64,000 nucleotides of DNA from Paraglaciecola chathamensis S18K6 (GCA_000314955.1 BAEM01000027.1:60339-124338); one strand, 5' to 3'; shown: positions 34,493 to 44,280, counted from the stretch's first letter. Numbers and translations: made by a program. The notes: generated by a model from the letters alone, not told the origin.

Positions 34493-35896
34493 ATGTATGA
34501 ATTCAAGAAGTTAGTCAAAGCGGTAGCCTTTGGCGGCGTGCTAGCAGCGAGTATGGCTCCGATTGCCGCTAACGCAAGTGTATTGTTAGAAGGTTGGAGC
34601 GGTTCGGGTGATTCGGGGTTTGGCACCATTGCCCTTGAGAAAAACGATGATGGTTCTAGTCAGGAAATCTTTTTCAGTGATTATGCTGATCTTAGTTTTG
34701 ATTCCGGTGTTAATTTCTTCGGCCGTAGCCATGACTCATTTTACGTAAACAATAACGGTAACATTAGCTTTAATGGCTCAGTGGGTTCTTTTACGCCAGA
34801 AGAGTTTCCAATTACTCGCTTTGGTGACGATAATGGTGATGGGGAATGTGAAGTAGACTGTAGTGACATTCCTCAAGCGCAAACTAATTCAGCATTTTCC
34901 ACACCCGAAAATGACGATATTCAATCGCCCGCAGAATTAAATACTATTGCTATGATCGCACCCTTTTGGGCTGATGTAGACACAGGTTGTGACGACTGTG
35001 GTGACGTATTTATTGGCTCGCCTAATGCCGAGACCTTGGTGATTACGTGGGATAGAGTTGGTTTTTACCCTTCAGATAGCTCACTTACGAATACCTTTCA
35101 ATTAGTCCTAATTGACCGTGCTGACACCGGTGCTGGCAACTTCGATGTTGAATTTCGTTATGAAGACATCAACTGGACCACTGGTGATGCTTCAGACGGT
35201 GAGAACGGCCTTGGTGGAGTACCAGCGCAGGCAGGCTATGACGCAGGCGATGGGGTGAATTTCTTCACTCTTCCTGGTTCACGTACTGATGAAGTGGTTA
35301 ATTTGGATACTGCCGCTAGCAATACAGATACTGCGGGTATTTGGAAATTTGCGATTCGTGATGGTGAATTACCAGGCGATACCGCTGAAAATCCAATTTT
35401 ACCCGTGATCGACCCAGAGAACCCCACTGACTACAACTTTGAATTTGTAATCATTGAGCCTGAGACGCCAATTTTCATTGACCCTGATGTAGCGGTTGGT
35501 TACGACTATATCGTAAACAGCGGCCCTAACATTACCTCGGTTATGTTGCCTACCGGTTTTGGCGATGATGTTTATGACCTTTGGTTATGGGATGCTGCCT
35601 TGATGGATTGGTTCGACACTGGTGAAGATTTGCTTGGTGGTGTTACCTATGATTTCGATACCGCGGTAGACCGTTTCCGTATATTGGGTATTGAGGCCTC
35701 TGAAATGGTAGACCCAACGGATCCTCAAGCGTTTGTAACTGCATTAACATTTGATGCTGCAGGTGTAATCAACATCAACCAAAATGCAATTACTGAGTTC
35801 GTTGACGACGCCCAAGCTGTGTCAGCTCCTGCAGGGCTAGGTATCTTCGCTCTATCTTTGTTGGTATTCTTGCGCGCTAGAAAGCGTCTCGCTTAA
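34493..35896 (+). CDS. Nidogen-domain exported protein with PEP-CTERM-like sorting signal
   Basis: A 467-aa secreted acidic protein. A signal peptide (KAVAFGGVLAASMAPIAANA, cleavage near residue 28) is followed by a nidogen-like (NIDO) domain (about 65-290), with NNNGNISFNG, MIAPFWADVDTGCDDCGDVFIG and FDVEFRYEDINWTTGDA. The middle region is Asp/Glu/Pro-rich. The C-terminus (AVSAPAGLGIFALSLLVFLRARKRLA region, 443-467) is a variant PEP-CTERM signal: SAPA motif, hydrophobic helix, basic tail. Such signals are processed by exosortase EpsH-type enzymes, and none is encoded in the window. A sigma-54 promoter and activator site precede it, and a strong terminator follows it. Likely a surface or matrix protein. 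Confidence 0.85.
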   Translation: MYEFKKLVKAVAFGGVLAASMAPIAANASVLLEGWSGSGDSGFGTIALEKNDDGSSQEIFFSDYADLSFDSGVNFFGRSHDSFYVNNNGNISFNGSVGSFTPEEFPITRFGDDNGDGECEVDCSDIPQAQTNSAFSTPENDDIQSPAELNTIAMIAPFWADVDTGCDDCGDVFIGSPNAETLVITWDRVGFYPSDSSLTNTFQLVLIDRADTGAGNFDVEFRYEDINWTTGDASDGENGLGGVPAQAGYDAGDGVNFFTLPGSRTDEVVNLDTAASNTDTAGIWKFAIRDGELPGDTAENPILPVIDPENPTDYNFEFVIIEPETPIFIDPDVAVGYDYIVNSGPNITSVMLPTGFGDDVYDLWLWDAALMDWFDTGEDLLGGVTYDFDTAVDRFRILGIEASEMVDPTDPQAFVTALTFDAAGVININQNAITEFVDDAQAVSAPAGLGIFALSLLVFLRARKRLA

Positions 35897-35911
35897 TATT
35901 TGTTAACCATT

Positions 35912-35942
35912 AAAAAAGAGGAGCTATAGCTCCTCTTTTTTT
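35912..35942 (+). terminator. Rho-independent terminator of the PEP-CTERM-like gene
   Basis: The stem GAGGAGCTA/TAGCTCCTC (35918-35935) is flanked by A6 and T7 and so works in both directions. It lies 16 bp after the stop codon. Confidence 0.92.
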
Positions 35943-35962
35943 GGCTTACATGGAGTAATAAT

Positions 35963-36451
35963 ATGCGTTTGGTTCTTACCGTTTTTATCTTTTTTTTCGC
36001 TGTTTCAGGCCTTGCTCAAGCCCAGAGTAAAGAAACATTTGGTTCTTGGAGTTTACTTTGCGGCGGCCAAGGAAACTGCTCAGTGAGTCAGCTGGTGGCG
36101 ATGGACCCAGAGGGAAAGAAGGTGCTGCTTGGTGCCAATATTAACTTTTCTATTTCGAATAGCTTTCCAGTATTGATGATGCGCATGCCACCAAATTTAA
36201 ATAAAACGAGTGGTGTTGGCATTAAGATTGATGATAACAAAGCGATTCAAGTTGCTTTGTCTCAATGCACCTCTGTAGCATGTCAAAGTGTAATAAAAAT
36301 CGATAAAACCCTGTTTGCTGAAATGCGTGATGGCAAGCTTGCAAAAGTCGCATTCGCGTTAGAAAAAGGAAAGCAGCTTACGTTGCCTTTATCTCTTGAT
36401 GGTTTTGCTGATGCTTACGCGGCATTACTTGCCACACGTAAAGGATCTTAA
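35963..36451 (+). CDS. Invasion-associated locus B (IalB) family protein
   Basis: A 162-aa exported protein: signal peptide LVLTVFIFFFAVSGLAQA (cleavage near residue 20), then the IalB-type domain beginning ETFGSWSLLCGGQGNCSVSQLV (about 24-46), with cysteine pairs at CGGQGNC and CTSVAC that could form disulfides. IalB was named from Bartonella invasion, but the family is widespread in free-living bacteria and its function there is unknown. It has its own transcription unit behind the terminator. Confidence 0.82.
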   Translation: MRLVLTVFIFFFAVSGLAQAQSKETFGSWSLLCGGQGNCSVSQLVAMDPEGKKVLLGANINFSISNSFPVLMMRMPPNLNKTSGVGIKIDDNKAIQVALSQCTSVACQSVIKIDKTLFAEMRDGKLAKVAFALEKGKQLTLPLSLDGFADAYAALLATRKGS

Positions 36452-36645
36452 AGTACGTTCCCCAGCCTTAGGTGGTAATATTCTATTGCCACTACCTCAG
36501 CGGTATGACGCGCTAATTTTATTTACTCAATAATTGCGTTATCTTCTCAATGTTTGATTGTGGTGTGAATAACGCCCTATGAAACTTAGACGTTTATCGA
36601 TTAAGTTTATGAAAATTAGAACTAAAATTAAAAGGATGTATTCAA

Positions 36646-38541
36646 ATGGCATATGATTTTGGTACCAATACGTTGGGGATCAGTAACCCATTTAAACCCG
36701 AAGGGGCAACGAAAGCTGTCAGTGGGTTGGCGATTCTTATACTTGGCGTTGTTGCGCTTCTAGGCGTCGCCGAAGATTTGAAAACCGATTTGGTTTTGGC
36801 TTGGGTTAATGCGCTACTGGGCCTTACGCTTCTGACTTTGGGGCTTCGCCATACAGGGATTGGCTTATTTCAGTTGTTTAAGTATTTTGTCGGCCGTTCT
36901 GTACCTACTTCACTTGCTTATAACCACAACCCAAGCGAAAAGCAGAATGCCCAGCGTGAGCGTTCGCAAACGGCATATGACGCACAAGAATTAGAGTCTA
37001 TGCTGATGGGGCGCAAAAACGCCACCTTTACTGAGCCAGAAGGCTGGATAGCGCGACTTATTCATACCTTATTACCGCGGCTCATCTTTAGCCCGTACCC
37101 GATCCGTAATTTTGTACAAGCCCTAGGTGGTTTGGTGTGTGCAACAATAGTGGGTTTGATTGCATTTGGCGCCGCCTACTTCGTTTCAGTATCAGGTTTA
37201 GTGGGCAATGCGGGTGTGATTATCACCCCCATATTATCCGTTTTATTACTGATATATCTGATAGCTCAATGGCGCAGCACGTCAAACTCGTTAGCGGCTT
37301 CAAATATGCGCGAACTACAGGCGAAAACCGCTGCAAGCTTGGCGAAACTGCTGGTATTTGCGATTGTGGTGCCTATTGTTGTCGGTTTTACTTACAACCA
37401 ACTTAGCGCAAATGCTGCCCAGCAAACACAACAGGTCTTAGCGAATGTTGTAGCGTTTGATGCGTGGTGGAACTTATTGTTATTAATTCTATTAGTTTTG
37501 ACGGTGATCGGCTTGTCTTGGGTGATGATCCGCGAACGTCTAGCATTAGCTAACCCGAGTACTGAAGTCAGTGAATTTCGTGAAAACTTACAAGAGTCTG
37601 TGCACCCCAATGAGATTTTCATCAATATTGAAAACATCGTCTTGGCTAATCGCCGTTACAAAGAAATTCCTAATCGTATGTATCAGGAGTTTGACCCTAA
37701 ATTAGAAGAGCAAAGCCAAGGTAAAGGCAGTTTCAAGGGAAAGCTGCTCATTGAAACACAACCTGAATACAGTCAATTGACCTTTAGCGCCAAGTTTAGT
37801 GCGTTTCGTTTGCTGGCAACCGTGGCTGCTCAGATTATGGTCTTCGTGGGGGCTTTGTTGTTTTTCTTTACCGTGCAAGATGGCTATCAGTTGTATCAGT
37901 ATATGGCCCAGCAGTTGGTGAATCTGGATGGTTTAAGCCAAGCGCGTGTCGATGCCATCTTACAGGGGTTTGGTTTGCAATTAAGTGGCTTTTTAGTTTT
38001 GCTGTTTAGTTGGCTAACGGTGTCTGCCGGGGCCAAAATTTTAGCCAGAGGCACGCATCTATTTTGGTCCGAGATGCAATTTAGTAGTTTATTGATGTGG
38101 ATGAAAACCGAAGGCACTTTCACTGAAAGCAAAGTCTCTACTGGGATGTCTATCCATGATTCAACACGCTCTGAAAATGTGGTGGTGCGAAGCTCTATTA
38201 CTCCTTGGATTATCACGTCTCGGGTGATGACCTCAACGTTTGCGACCACAGGCCCTAAAAACTTAGAAATGCCGCGTTATGTGATGCAAATGGATAAGAA
38301 CAACCAAGAGCTACAAGGTATTGTGGGCGAAATAACGCAGTTTTTACGTAAGCGCGAAGCCATTGCGTCGATTACCAATGAGCAAGACTTATCCAGTGCT
38401 GAAAACATCTATCGGGTTAATGAAGCCAGCCGCGCTAAGCCTGAGCGTTTAAAAGCTGAGCCAAGCGAGGCGGAAAAAGGCAAGCTTGAAGAGCAAGCCG
38501 CCGGTAAGTTGCGGCAAGATGACGCAAACGAGTCAGCTTAA
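36646..38541 (+). CDS. Multi-pass membrane protein of unknown function (631 aa)
   Basis: I do not recognise a family. About eight hydrophobic segments are visible: at about 24-42, 51-68, 160-185, 190-206, 232-251, 270-290, 380-405 and 435-460. The soluble region between the sixth and seventh (about 300-375) and the tail (about 470-631) are probably cytoplasmic; the tail contains VVVRSSITPWIITSRVMTSTF and ends in a charged Glu/Lys/Arg-rich stretch. AAGGATG precedes the ATG. No partner gene is obvious; the IalB gene upstream is nearly 200 bp away and the M20 peptidase is convergent. It may be a scaffold for a membrane complex (speculation). Confidence 0.75.
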   Translation: MAYDFGTNTLGISNPFKPEGATKAVSGLAILILGVVALLGVAEDLKTDLVLAWVNALLGLTLLTLGLRHTGIGLFQLFKYFVGRSVPTSLAYNHNPSEKQNAQRERSQTAYDAQELESMLMGRKNATFTEPEGWIARLIHTLLPRLIFSPYPIRNFVQALGGLVCATIVGLIAFGAAYFVSVSGLVGNAGVIITPILSVLLLIYLIAQWRSTSNSLAASNMRELQAKTAASLAKLLVFAIVVPIVVGFTYNQLSANAAQQTQQVLANVVAFDAWWNLLLLILLVLTVIGLSWVMIRERLALANPSTEVSEFRENLQESVHPNEIFINIENIVLANRRYKEIPNRMYQEFDPKLEEQSQGKGSFKGKLLIETQPEYSQLTFSAKFSAFRLLATVAAQIMVFVGALLFFFTVQDGYQLYQYMAQQLVNLDGLSQARVDAILQGFGLQLSGFLVLLFSWLTVSAGAKILARGTHLFWSEMQFSSLLMWMKTEGTFTESKVSTGMSIHDSTRSENVVVRSSITPWIITSRVMTSTFATTGPKNLEMPRYVMQMDKNNQELQGIVGEITQFLRKREAIASITNEQDLSSAENIYRVNEASRAKPERLKAEPSEAEKGKLEEQAAGKLRQDDANESA

Positions 38542-38572
38542 TATTCACATTAAGTAACGCTGTCACAGCAGG

Positions 38573-40036
38573 CTAGCCTTGGGCTGCCTGCTTGACCATA
38601 GCGTAGTAAAATTGAATAGCGCGCAGGTAATCTTCAACCGATATCTGCTCGTTTACGCCATGAAAACGCTTCATGGTACTTGGTGTCAATTTGACCATCA
38701 TAAAGCGATATACGTTGTCTGATAGGCCGTAAAATTTGGAAGCGTCTGTGCCGCCCTGCACTAGATAAGGTGCGACTAGTAAGTCTTGATCTAATCTGCG
38801 TATGGTTTGTTCAATTAGTTGATAACCGTAGCTTTGAGTCGAAGAAACCGGTGAGGCTTCGTTGGCCATAAAGGCTTCAATTTTTACTCTCGGGTCGTCT
38901 ATGGCTTTGGTGATATGTTGGGTCACGCTGTTTACAGTATCCCCTGGCAAGATTCTGAAGTTGACGATGGCCTCAGCCTCGGTGGGTAAAATATTTGATT
39001 TTGAACTGCCTTTGAGCATGGTAACAGCCGTAGAAGTGCGAATACTTGCTGCTGAACTTGGAATGTTAAGCATCATGTTTTCTACCACAGGTGAGAATAA
39101 CCACAAATTAGCCATAGGCAGCCTAGTGGCTAAATCGGTGGCAAACCCAATATGTTTAAACGTGTCTTGGATGAAACGCATGTCCGTCGAAAATGGCGCA
39201 GCTTCTACTTTCACAATAGCTTGAGCGAGAATACCCGCCGCGGTGTTCGCTGGCGGTTGAGATGAATGACCGCCTGCTGCGTTAACTGTTAGGCGCAGGT
39301 TAACAAAGCCTTTTTCGGCTATACCGATAATGGCCACGGGGGATGTAACGCCTGGCAACATATCTTGAGTAACCACGCCACCTTCGTCGAGCACGAATTC
39401 AAACTGGATATTTTGCTTGGCTAAATGCTCGGCTATTTTGAGCGCCCCATCCTTACCACCGGTTTCTTCATCATGACCAAAGGCGAAATAAATACTGCGT
39501 TTAGGTGCAATGCCTTGGGCAATGAGCATCTCCATGGATTCCATCAAGGCGACCACGCTAATCTTGTCATCTATGGTGCCTCGGCCCCAAATAGTGCCAT
39601 CAACCACCTTACCGCTAAAGGGTGCTTGCTCCCACTGCGCTGCTGTTGACTCATCCACAGGTACCACATCCATATGCCCCATAAACAAGGCCGGTTTTAA
39701 ACTAGGATCACTGCCTTTTAGGTGATATAGCAAACTATATTGGTTGATGACATCAAGCGTTGCTTGTTGATGCACAAGGGGAAATGCGTCTTTTAGATAC
39801 TGCTGAAAGGCAATAAACGCATTTGCGTCAAACTGAGTACGGTCGTCATAGGAAATTGTTGGAATTTTGATTGCATCTGAAAAGCGCTCAAGGACTGCTT
39901 GCTTTTCTATCTGCACCGGCTCTAGCGGTGTTTTCACGTCGAATTGGTTATCGTTAAAAAAGGTATTGGCGCGGAAAAATAACACTCCACATAGCACCAA
40001 CAGTAAAATGGCAAAACTCATTATTATTTTTTTCAT
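38573..40036 (-). CDS. M20 family peptidase (PM20D1-like), membrane-anchored
   Basis: A 487-aa M20 metallopeptidase with an N-terminal membrane anchor or uncleaved signal (KIIMSFAILLLVLCGVLFF, about 2-20). Zinc-site motifs are LFMGHMDVVPVD (about 117-128), IWGRGTIDDK with the bridging aspartate, and the catalytic FGHDEETGG (about 186-194); a late histidine occurs in KRFHGVNE. It resembles the carboxypeptidase S/PM20D1 branch, which cleaves dipeptides or N-acyl amino acids. It is divergent from the EamA gene. Confidence 0.9.
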   Translation of the reverse strand: MKKIIMSFAILLLVLCGVLFFRANTFFNDNQFDVKTPLEPVQIEKQAVLERFSDAIKIPTISYDDRTQFDANAFIAFQQYLKDAFPLVHQQATLDVINQYSLLYHLKGSDPSLKPALFMGHMDVVPVDESTAAQWEQAPFSGKVVDGTIWGRGTIDDKISVVALMESMEMLIAQGIAPKRSIYFAFGHDEETGGKDGALKIAEHLAKQNIQFEFVLDEGGVVTQDMLPGVTSPVAIIGIAEKGFVNLRLTVNAAGGHSSQPPANTAAGILAQAIVKVEAAPFSTDMRFIQDTFKHIGFATDLATRLPMANLWLFSPVVENMMLNIPSSAASIRTSTAVTMLKGSSKSNILPTEAEAIVNFRILPGDTVNSVTQHITKAIDDPRVKIEAFMANEASPVSSTQSYGYQLIEQTIRRLDQDLLVAPYLVQGGTDASKFYGLSDNVYRFMMVKLTPSTMKRFHGVNEQISVEDYLRAIQFYYAMVKQAAQG

Positions 40037-40110
40037 ATTTCGCTACTTAACGTCCGTTTTGAAGATAGAATCGTCGGTCAGTATAACGCTATGTGATTCA
40101 GGGGATCTAG

Positions 40111-41007
40111 TTGTCTAATACCGTGTTATTTTCTATGGTCGCCTTGATTTGGGGGACTACCTGGATCGCCATCACCTTTCAATTGGGCGAGCTTGATCCT
40201 ATTTTATCTGTGGCGATACGCTTTTCGTTAGCCGCTGTTATTTTAGGTGGCTATTGCCTAGTAAAGGGCTTGTCGCTACGTTTACCTACTCATCTTCATA
40301 TTAAGATGGCCGCTGCAGGACTTTGTTTATACGGCTTAGAATACAGCCTGCTGTATTTGAGCCAACAATATGTGATTAGTGCGCTGGTGGCAGTGATGAG
40401 TTCTGGCATGATCTACATCAATGTTGTGCTGCGTCGCGTTTTTCTTAAAAAGCCCATCCGTTTAGAAGTGGTCTTAGGCGGGACCTTTGGTATGTTGGGA
40501 ATGGGACTTATATTTTATCCTGAGTTTTCTCACGTTCAGGCAGATACTGTCCTTGCTTTTGGCATAGCGCTCGCACTGGCCTCATTCCTATTTGCGGGGT
40601 TTGGCAATGTCATCTCTGAACGGATACTTGACTACGGTACGCCGGTTATTCAAATGAATTTCTGGGCGATGAGTTACGGCGCGCTAGGAATTTTCAGCTT
40701 TGCCTTCATGACTGATGTTCAGTGGATAGTCCCTACCCGCTGGCAATTCTATTTAGCTTTAATGTATCTCACCGTTTTCGGCTCAGTTATCGCTTTTGGC
40801 GCTTACATGAAGCTCATTCGGCAAATGGGTTCAGATAAAACCGCTTACGTAGCGCTGGTTTACCCTATCGTCGCATTGATCGCTTCAACCCTTTTTGAAG
40901 GTTATCAATGGTACCTTGCATCCGTGCTGGGCGTATTGCTGGTCATTATTGGTAACGCAATCGCCATGGGTAAGTTGTCTTTAAAGCATTTGGGGATCAG
41001 GGTGTAG
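40111..41007 (+). CDS. EamA/DMT-family transporter
   Basis: A 298-aa protein with about ten hydrophobic segments in two EamA repeats (first about 2-130, second about 150-285). Segments VALIWGTTWIAITFQLG (about 8-24) and MKLIRQMGSDKTAYVALVYPIVALI are typical of the drug/metabolite transporter superfamily. The start is TTG 40111 with GGGG about 8 nt upstream; ATG 40135 is the alternative. Substrate unknown, likely a metabolite or drug exporter. It is alone and divergent from the M20 peptidase. Confidence 0.86.
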   Translation: MSNTVLFSMVALIWGTTWIAITFQLGELDPILSVAIRFSLAAVILGGYCLVKGLSLRLPTHLHIKMAAAGLCLYGLEYSLLYLSQQYVISALVAVMSSGMIYINVVLRRVFLKKPIRLEVVLGGTFGMLGMGLIFYPEFSHVQADTVLAFGIALALASFLFAGFGNVISERILDYGTPVIQMNFWAMSYGALGIFSFAFMTDVQWIVPTRWQFYLALMYLTVFGSVIAFGAYMKLIRQMGSDKTAYVALVYPIVALIASTLFEGYQWYLASVLGVLLVIIGNAIAMGKLSLKHLGIRV

Positions 41008-41162
41008 TGACCATTTTGGAATCGAATTTAGATTAGTAGCTCTTTTACTTTGCGCGGTGTGATTGTGTTTTGTTAGCTTTATTTGCGCCAGAGTAGATAA
41101 AGAGTTCATGTCATACTTCACTCGATGGTAGAATTAGCATTTAGTCTAATAAAGGAATTCTC

Positions 41163-42395
41163 ATGGCCAACGCCCCTTTTACCAATGATGCCAAGGTTAA
41201 ACCTGCTCTAGGGTTAGCCGAGTTTGTGGCTCTGATGGCGTTGATGACTTCTTTAGTGGCTCTGAGCATTGATGCCATGTTGCCAGCGTTAAACCAAATC
41301 GCATTGGACTTAGCAATCACTGACCCGCAAGACACACATTTGATTGTGTCATTGTTCTTTATTGGGATGGCGTTCGGGCAGCTGTACTTCGGTCCAGTAT
41401 CTGATGCAAAAGGGCGGCGTTTTACTATTATCACCGGTTTGCTGATATTTGGTGTAGGCACGATCGTTTGTATGTTTGCTGAGTCTTTGACTGTGTTATT
41501 AATAGGTCGTGTTATTCAAGCCTTCGGGGTCTCAGGGCCTCGAATCGCAGCCTTAGCGGTCATTCGTGATCAGTACAAAGGCGAGGCCATGGCGCGGGTG
41601 ATGTCTTTTATTATGATGGTGTTCATTCTGGTGCCTATGCTGGCGCCTAGCTTTGGTCAGGCCGTTTTGTTTTGGTTTTCTTGGCAGCACATATTTTCAT
41701 CATTCTTGGTTATCGGTTTTCTTACGGGTATTTGGTACTTTACCCGCCAGCCAGAAACCTTACCGAAACATAAGCGAGTTCCCTTCAGCTGGAAGCAACT
41801 TTCGATTTCCAGCCGCTATATCTTAAGTAACAAGATGGTGATGTTTTATACCTTGGCTATGGGCTTTGTTTTTGGCAGCTTTTTGGCGTACATCAGCGCG
41901 TCTCAAACTGTGTTTCAGGTGATATATGATACGGGGGAGTTGTTTCCTTTGTATTTTGCGTTATTGGCATTCTCTATTGGTTTTGCTTCGTTTATAAACG
42001 GTACGCTTGTAATGCGCTTGGGAATGCGCAAGCTTTGCACTTGGGCTATCTTCGGCTGGTTGGGCTTTACGACGATACTGCTGATTATGTGTTTGGTATA
42101 CGATGGGCTCCCTCCCCTTAATGCGTTAGTGAGTGTTCTATTCGCTGCCTTTTTCTGTATAGGCATTTTGTTTGGGAATCTTAATTCTATGGCCATGCAG
42201 CCACTGGGAGACACCGCTGGGCTTGGCGCGGCAATCATTGGCTCTTTAAGCAGTATGGTTTCGGTACCTGTCGCTGTGTTTGTGGGTAGTTTTATCGATG
42301 AAGTTATGACTCCTATTGCCATCGGGTTTGTAGGGTTCGGGGTTATCACTTTTTTATTCTTCTGGTTTGCAGAGCGCACTCCCACAAAAGTCTAA
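41163..42395 (+). CDS. MFS multidrug transporter (Bcr/CflA-like)
   Basis: A 410-aa 12-segment facilitator. The first segment ends SIDAMLPALNQIALDLAI (about 38-55), the ID-MLPA pattern of the Bcr/CflA branch, and motif A appears as GPVSDAKGRR (about 78-87). RVIQAFGVSGPRIAALAVIRD (about 118-138) matches motif C/D2-type positions for antiporters. Drug:H+ antiport is expected by family. Transcribed alone. Confidence 0.88.
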   Translation: MANAPFTNDAKVKPALGLAEFVALMALMTSLVALSIDAMLPALNQIALDLAITDPQDTHLIVSLFFIGMAFGQLYFGPVSDAKGRRFTIITGLLIFGVGTIVCMFAESLTVLLIGRVIQAFGVSGPRIAALAVIRDQYKGEAMARVMSFIMMVFILVPMLAPSFGQAVLFWFSWQHIFSSFLVIGFLTGIWYFTRQPETLPKHKRVPFSWKQLSISSRYILSNKMVMFYTLAMGFVFGSFLAYISASQTVFQVIYDTGELFPLYFALLAFSIGFASFINGTLVMRLGMRKLCTWAIFGWLGFTTILLIMCLVYDGLPPLNALVSVLFAAFFCIGILFGNLNSMAMQPLGDTAGLGAAIIGSLSSMVSVPVAVFVGSFIDEVMTPIAIGFVGFGVITFLFFWFAERTPTKV

Positions 42396-42567
42396 TTTAC
42401 ATTTCTCACTCAAATTGGCAGGAGTTTTCAATCTTGGAACACTTCCTGCTTTCATTTAAACATTCATTTATGGTTCAGCTATTGGTTGGATAATCCACAT
42501 TATAAATTTTGCCTTGCGAAATCTGGTTCGCAAAGTTAGGTCAAAGTCGTTTTATAGGGAGTCTCAG

Positions 42568-43215
42568 ATGTACAAGAAACTGATTGTTGGTGTAGCGTTA
42601 TCGGGGTTAGTACTAAGTGGTTGCGCATCGAATTCTATGGGCAATGCTTCAAATACACAAAAGGGCGCTGGTATTGGGGCCATCGTCGGCGCGCTCATTG
42701 GTAAAGGTACGGGTGACAATGACAAGAGTCGCTACGTATGGGGCGCAGCAGTCGGCGCATTAGCCGGCTCTGCCATTGGTAATTACATGGACAGGCAAGA
42801 AGAAGAGTTTCGTGAAGAGTTAGCTGATAGTGGCGTTGAAGTGTATCGAGAAGGTGATGTTTTGCGCTTGTACATGCCTGGCAGCATTACGTTTAGTTCA
42901 GGCAATGCATCGGTCGACAGTAGCTTTTTTCCGGTGCTAAAAGACGTAGCTCTTGTGATCAATAAGTATGAAAAAACTACATTAATGGTTGAAGGTCATA
43001 CAGACAACACTGGTGCTGATGATATGAATCAACGTTTATCAGAAGCCAGAGCAAATAGTGTGAAAAATTATTTAGTACAAAATGGCGTTGATAACAGACG
43101 GGTTTCCACATTGGGCATGGGTGAGTATACGCCGATTGCGGATAATACGACTCAAGCAGGACGTCAGAAGAATCGTAGAGTTGAGCTTAAAATTATTCCA
43201 ATGAGTAAGGACTAA
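42568..43215 (+). CDS. OmpA-family outer membrane lipoprotein (YiaD-like)
   Basis: A 215-aa lipoprotein from ATG 42568 (TAGGGAG upstream; the longer frame lacks a signal). The lipobox is LSGC with the acylated cysteine at 19. A Gly-rich region (GAGIGAIVGALIGKGTG and VGALAGSAIG, about 33-77) is a glycine-zipper domain. The C-terminal OmpA-like peptidoglycan-binding domain (about 115-215) has VEGHTDNTG, LSEARANSVKNYL and NRRVELKI. Probably tethers the outer membrane to peptidoglycan. Size and layout match E. coli YiaD. Confidence 0.9.
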   Translation: MYKKLIVGVALSGLVLSGCASNSMGNASNTQKGAGIGAIVGALIGKGTGDNDKSRYVWGAAVGALAGSAIGNYMDRQEEEFREELADSGVEVYREGDVLRLYMPGSITFSSGNASVDSSFFPVLKDVALVINKYEKTTLMVEGHTDNTGADDMNQRLSEARANSVKNYLVQNGVDNRRVSTLGMGEYTPIADNTTQAGRQKNRRVELKIIPMSKD

Positions 43216-43340
43216 AATAGGCAATATAATGATGGGGTGCTATGCAACGTGCCTCATTGTTATCCTTAACAATGAAAGCATGACGTCGTTAATACGTTTT
43301 AAGTGGGGGTAAAGCGGGTTGGATTTTAAAGATAAGAAAA

Positions 43341-43673
43341 TTATTTAACTAAACGAATAGCAGGACGCTGTACTTTAGTGGGTTCTATCTCAATCACTTT
43401 TGAGCTGCGAACACCGTTTTTCATACGGTCATAAGACACATACTTCATGTCGAGTGATTCGCAAAACTTATAAATGGTTAGGAAGTCACTTTTAGAAAGT
43501 TCTTCGTTGTCTTTGGTTAGCTGTGTATCAATGTACATTTGCTCACCGTTCGCCGTTAACATCGCTACCGCTGAATAAGGGTCGCCATGATTGGCCACTT
43601 TCAACGCTCTAACCATTTTCACTTCAAATACCCAGTCGCCCATTTTAGTCATTCTAGTGATTCTTTCGCTCAT
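43341..43673 (-). CDS. Hypothetical protein (110 aa)
   Basis: I do not recognise a family. The protein is soluble and basic, with a beta-rich N-terminal part (GDWVFEVKMVRALKV, AVAMLTANGEQMYIDTQL) and a helical middle (KSDFLTIYKFCESLDMKYV). The C-terminus ends in KVQRPAIRLVK. The composition and length look genuinely coding and it has its own intergenic flanks on both sides. No context suggests a role. Confidence 0.7.
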   Translation of the reverse strand: MSERITRMTKMGDWVFEVKMVRALKVANHGDPYSAVAMLTANGEQMYIDTQLTKDNEELSKSDFLTIYKFCESLDMKYVSYDRMKNGVRSSKVIEIEPTKVQRPAIRLVK

Positions 43674-44189
43674 TGGATTTCCTGTTGTGTTGGTGGGTAC
43701 ATGTTTTGGGGTTCGGGATCATCCTTAAAGCAATACGCAGGCCACTTTTTCGATCGCGCTATATAAGGGATGTCAGCGTTCCTAGGATCTTGAGTGTTTC
43801 TTTTTGGGTACATCGAGGGTGATAGTAGAGCAAAATGTTAAGAAATTGTGGTTGTTTTTCATTGGTTTAATGCCGATCGTTGATTTATATGGAAAAATTT
43901 ATAAATTTTTATGTATGAATTTGGCTACATTGTATTCAATTTTGCTTTTACATTGGACATAGTTTGAGACAAATTGACCCAAAAACGTGTTTAATTCGAT
44001 TTCTTGAAAAAAATAAAATGGTAATTAAATTAGTCATTTATAAGTAACAGATCATTATTTAATAGGGCAATTTGATCGTATTGGCGCCTTAGTGATTTTT
44101 CCTCAGTCGCTATTTATTTCCTACCTAATTATGTGCGGCTTAAATCCAAAGCTGAATAGATTTAGATGAATAATAATATTTTTGCATAT
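43674..44189. other. Intergenic region downstream of ilvC
   Basis: About 500 AT-rich bases with no supported gene, RNA or repeat. The promoter of the 110-aa gene presumably lies at its left end. Confidence 0.5.
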
Positions 44190-44216
44190 AAAAAAGCCCA
44201 GCCAAATTGGCTGGGC
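44190..44216 (-). terminator. Rho-independent terminator of ilvC
   Basis: On the minus strand the stem GCCCAGCC/GGCTGGGC (plus 44196-44203 and 44209-44216) with a 5-nt loop is followed by TTTTTTA. It lies 64 bp after the ilvC stop codon. Confidence 0.9.
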
Positions 44217-44280
44217 AAAGAGGGCTTTTTACAGCACCTAACGACAGAAATCGTTCAATTTACTATTCGTTTATGAAGGG

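Noticed and set aside
36470..36515. Possible hairpin (AGGTGG and CCACTACCT) after the IalB gene
   Set aside because: Pairing needs several gaps and no T tract follows, so it is too weak to call a terminator.
41915..42385. 156-aa minus-strand frame
   Set aside because: Antisense to the Bcr/CflA-like transporter; no ribosome-binding site or recognisable domain.
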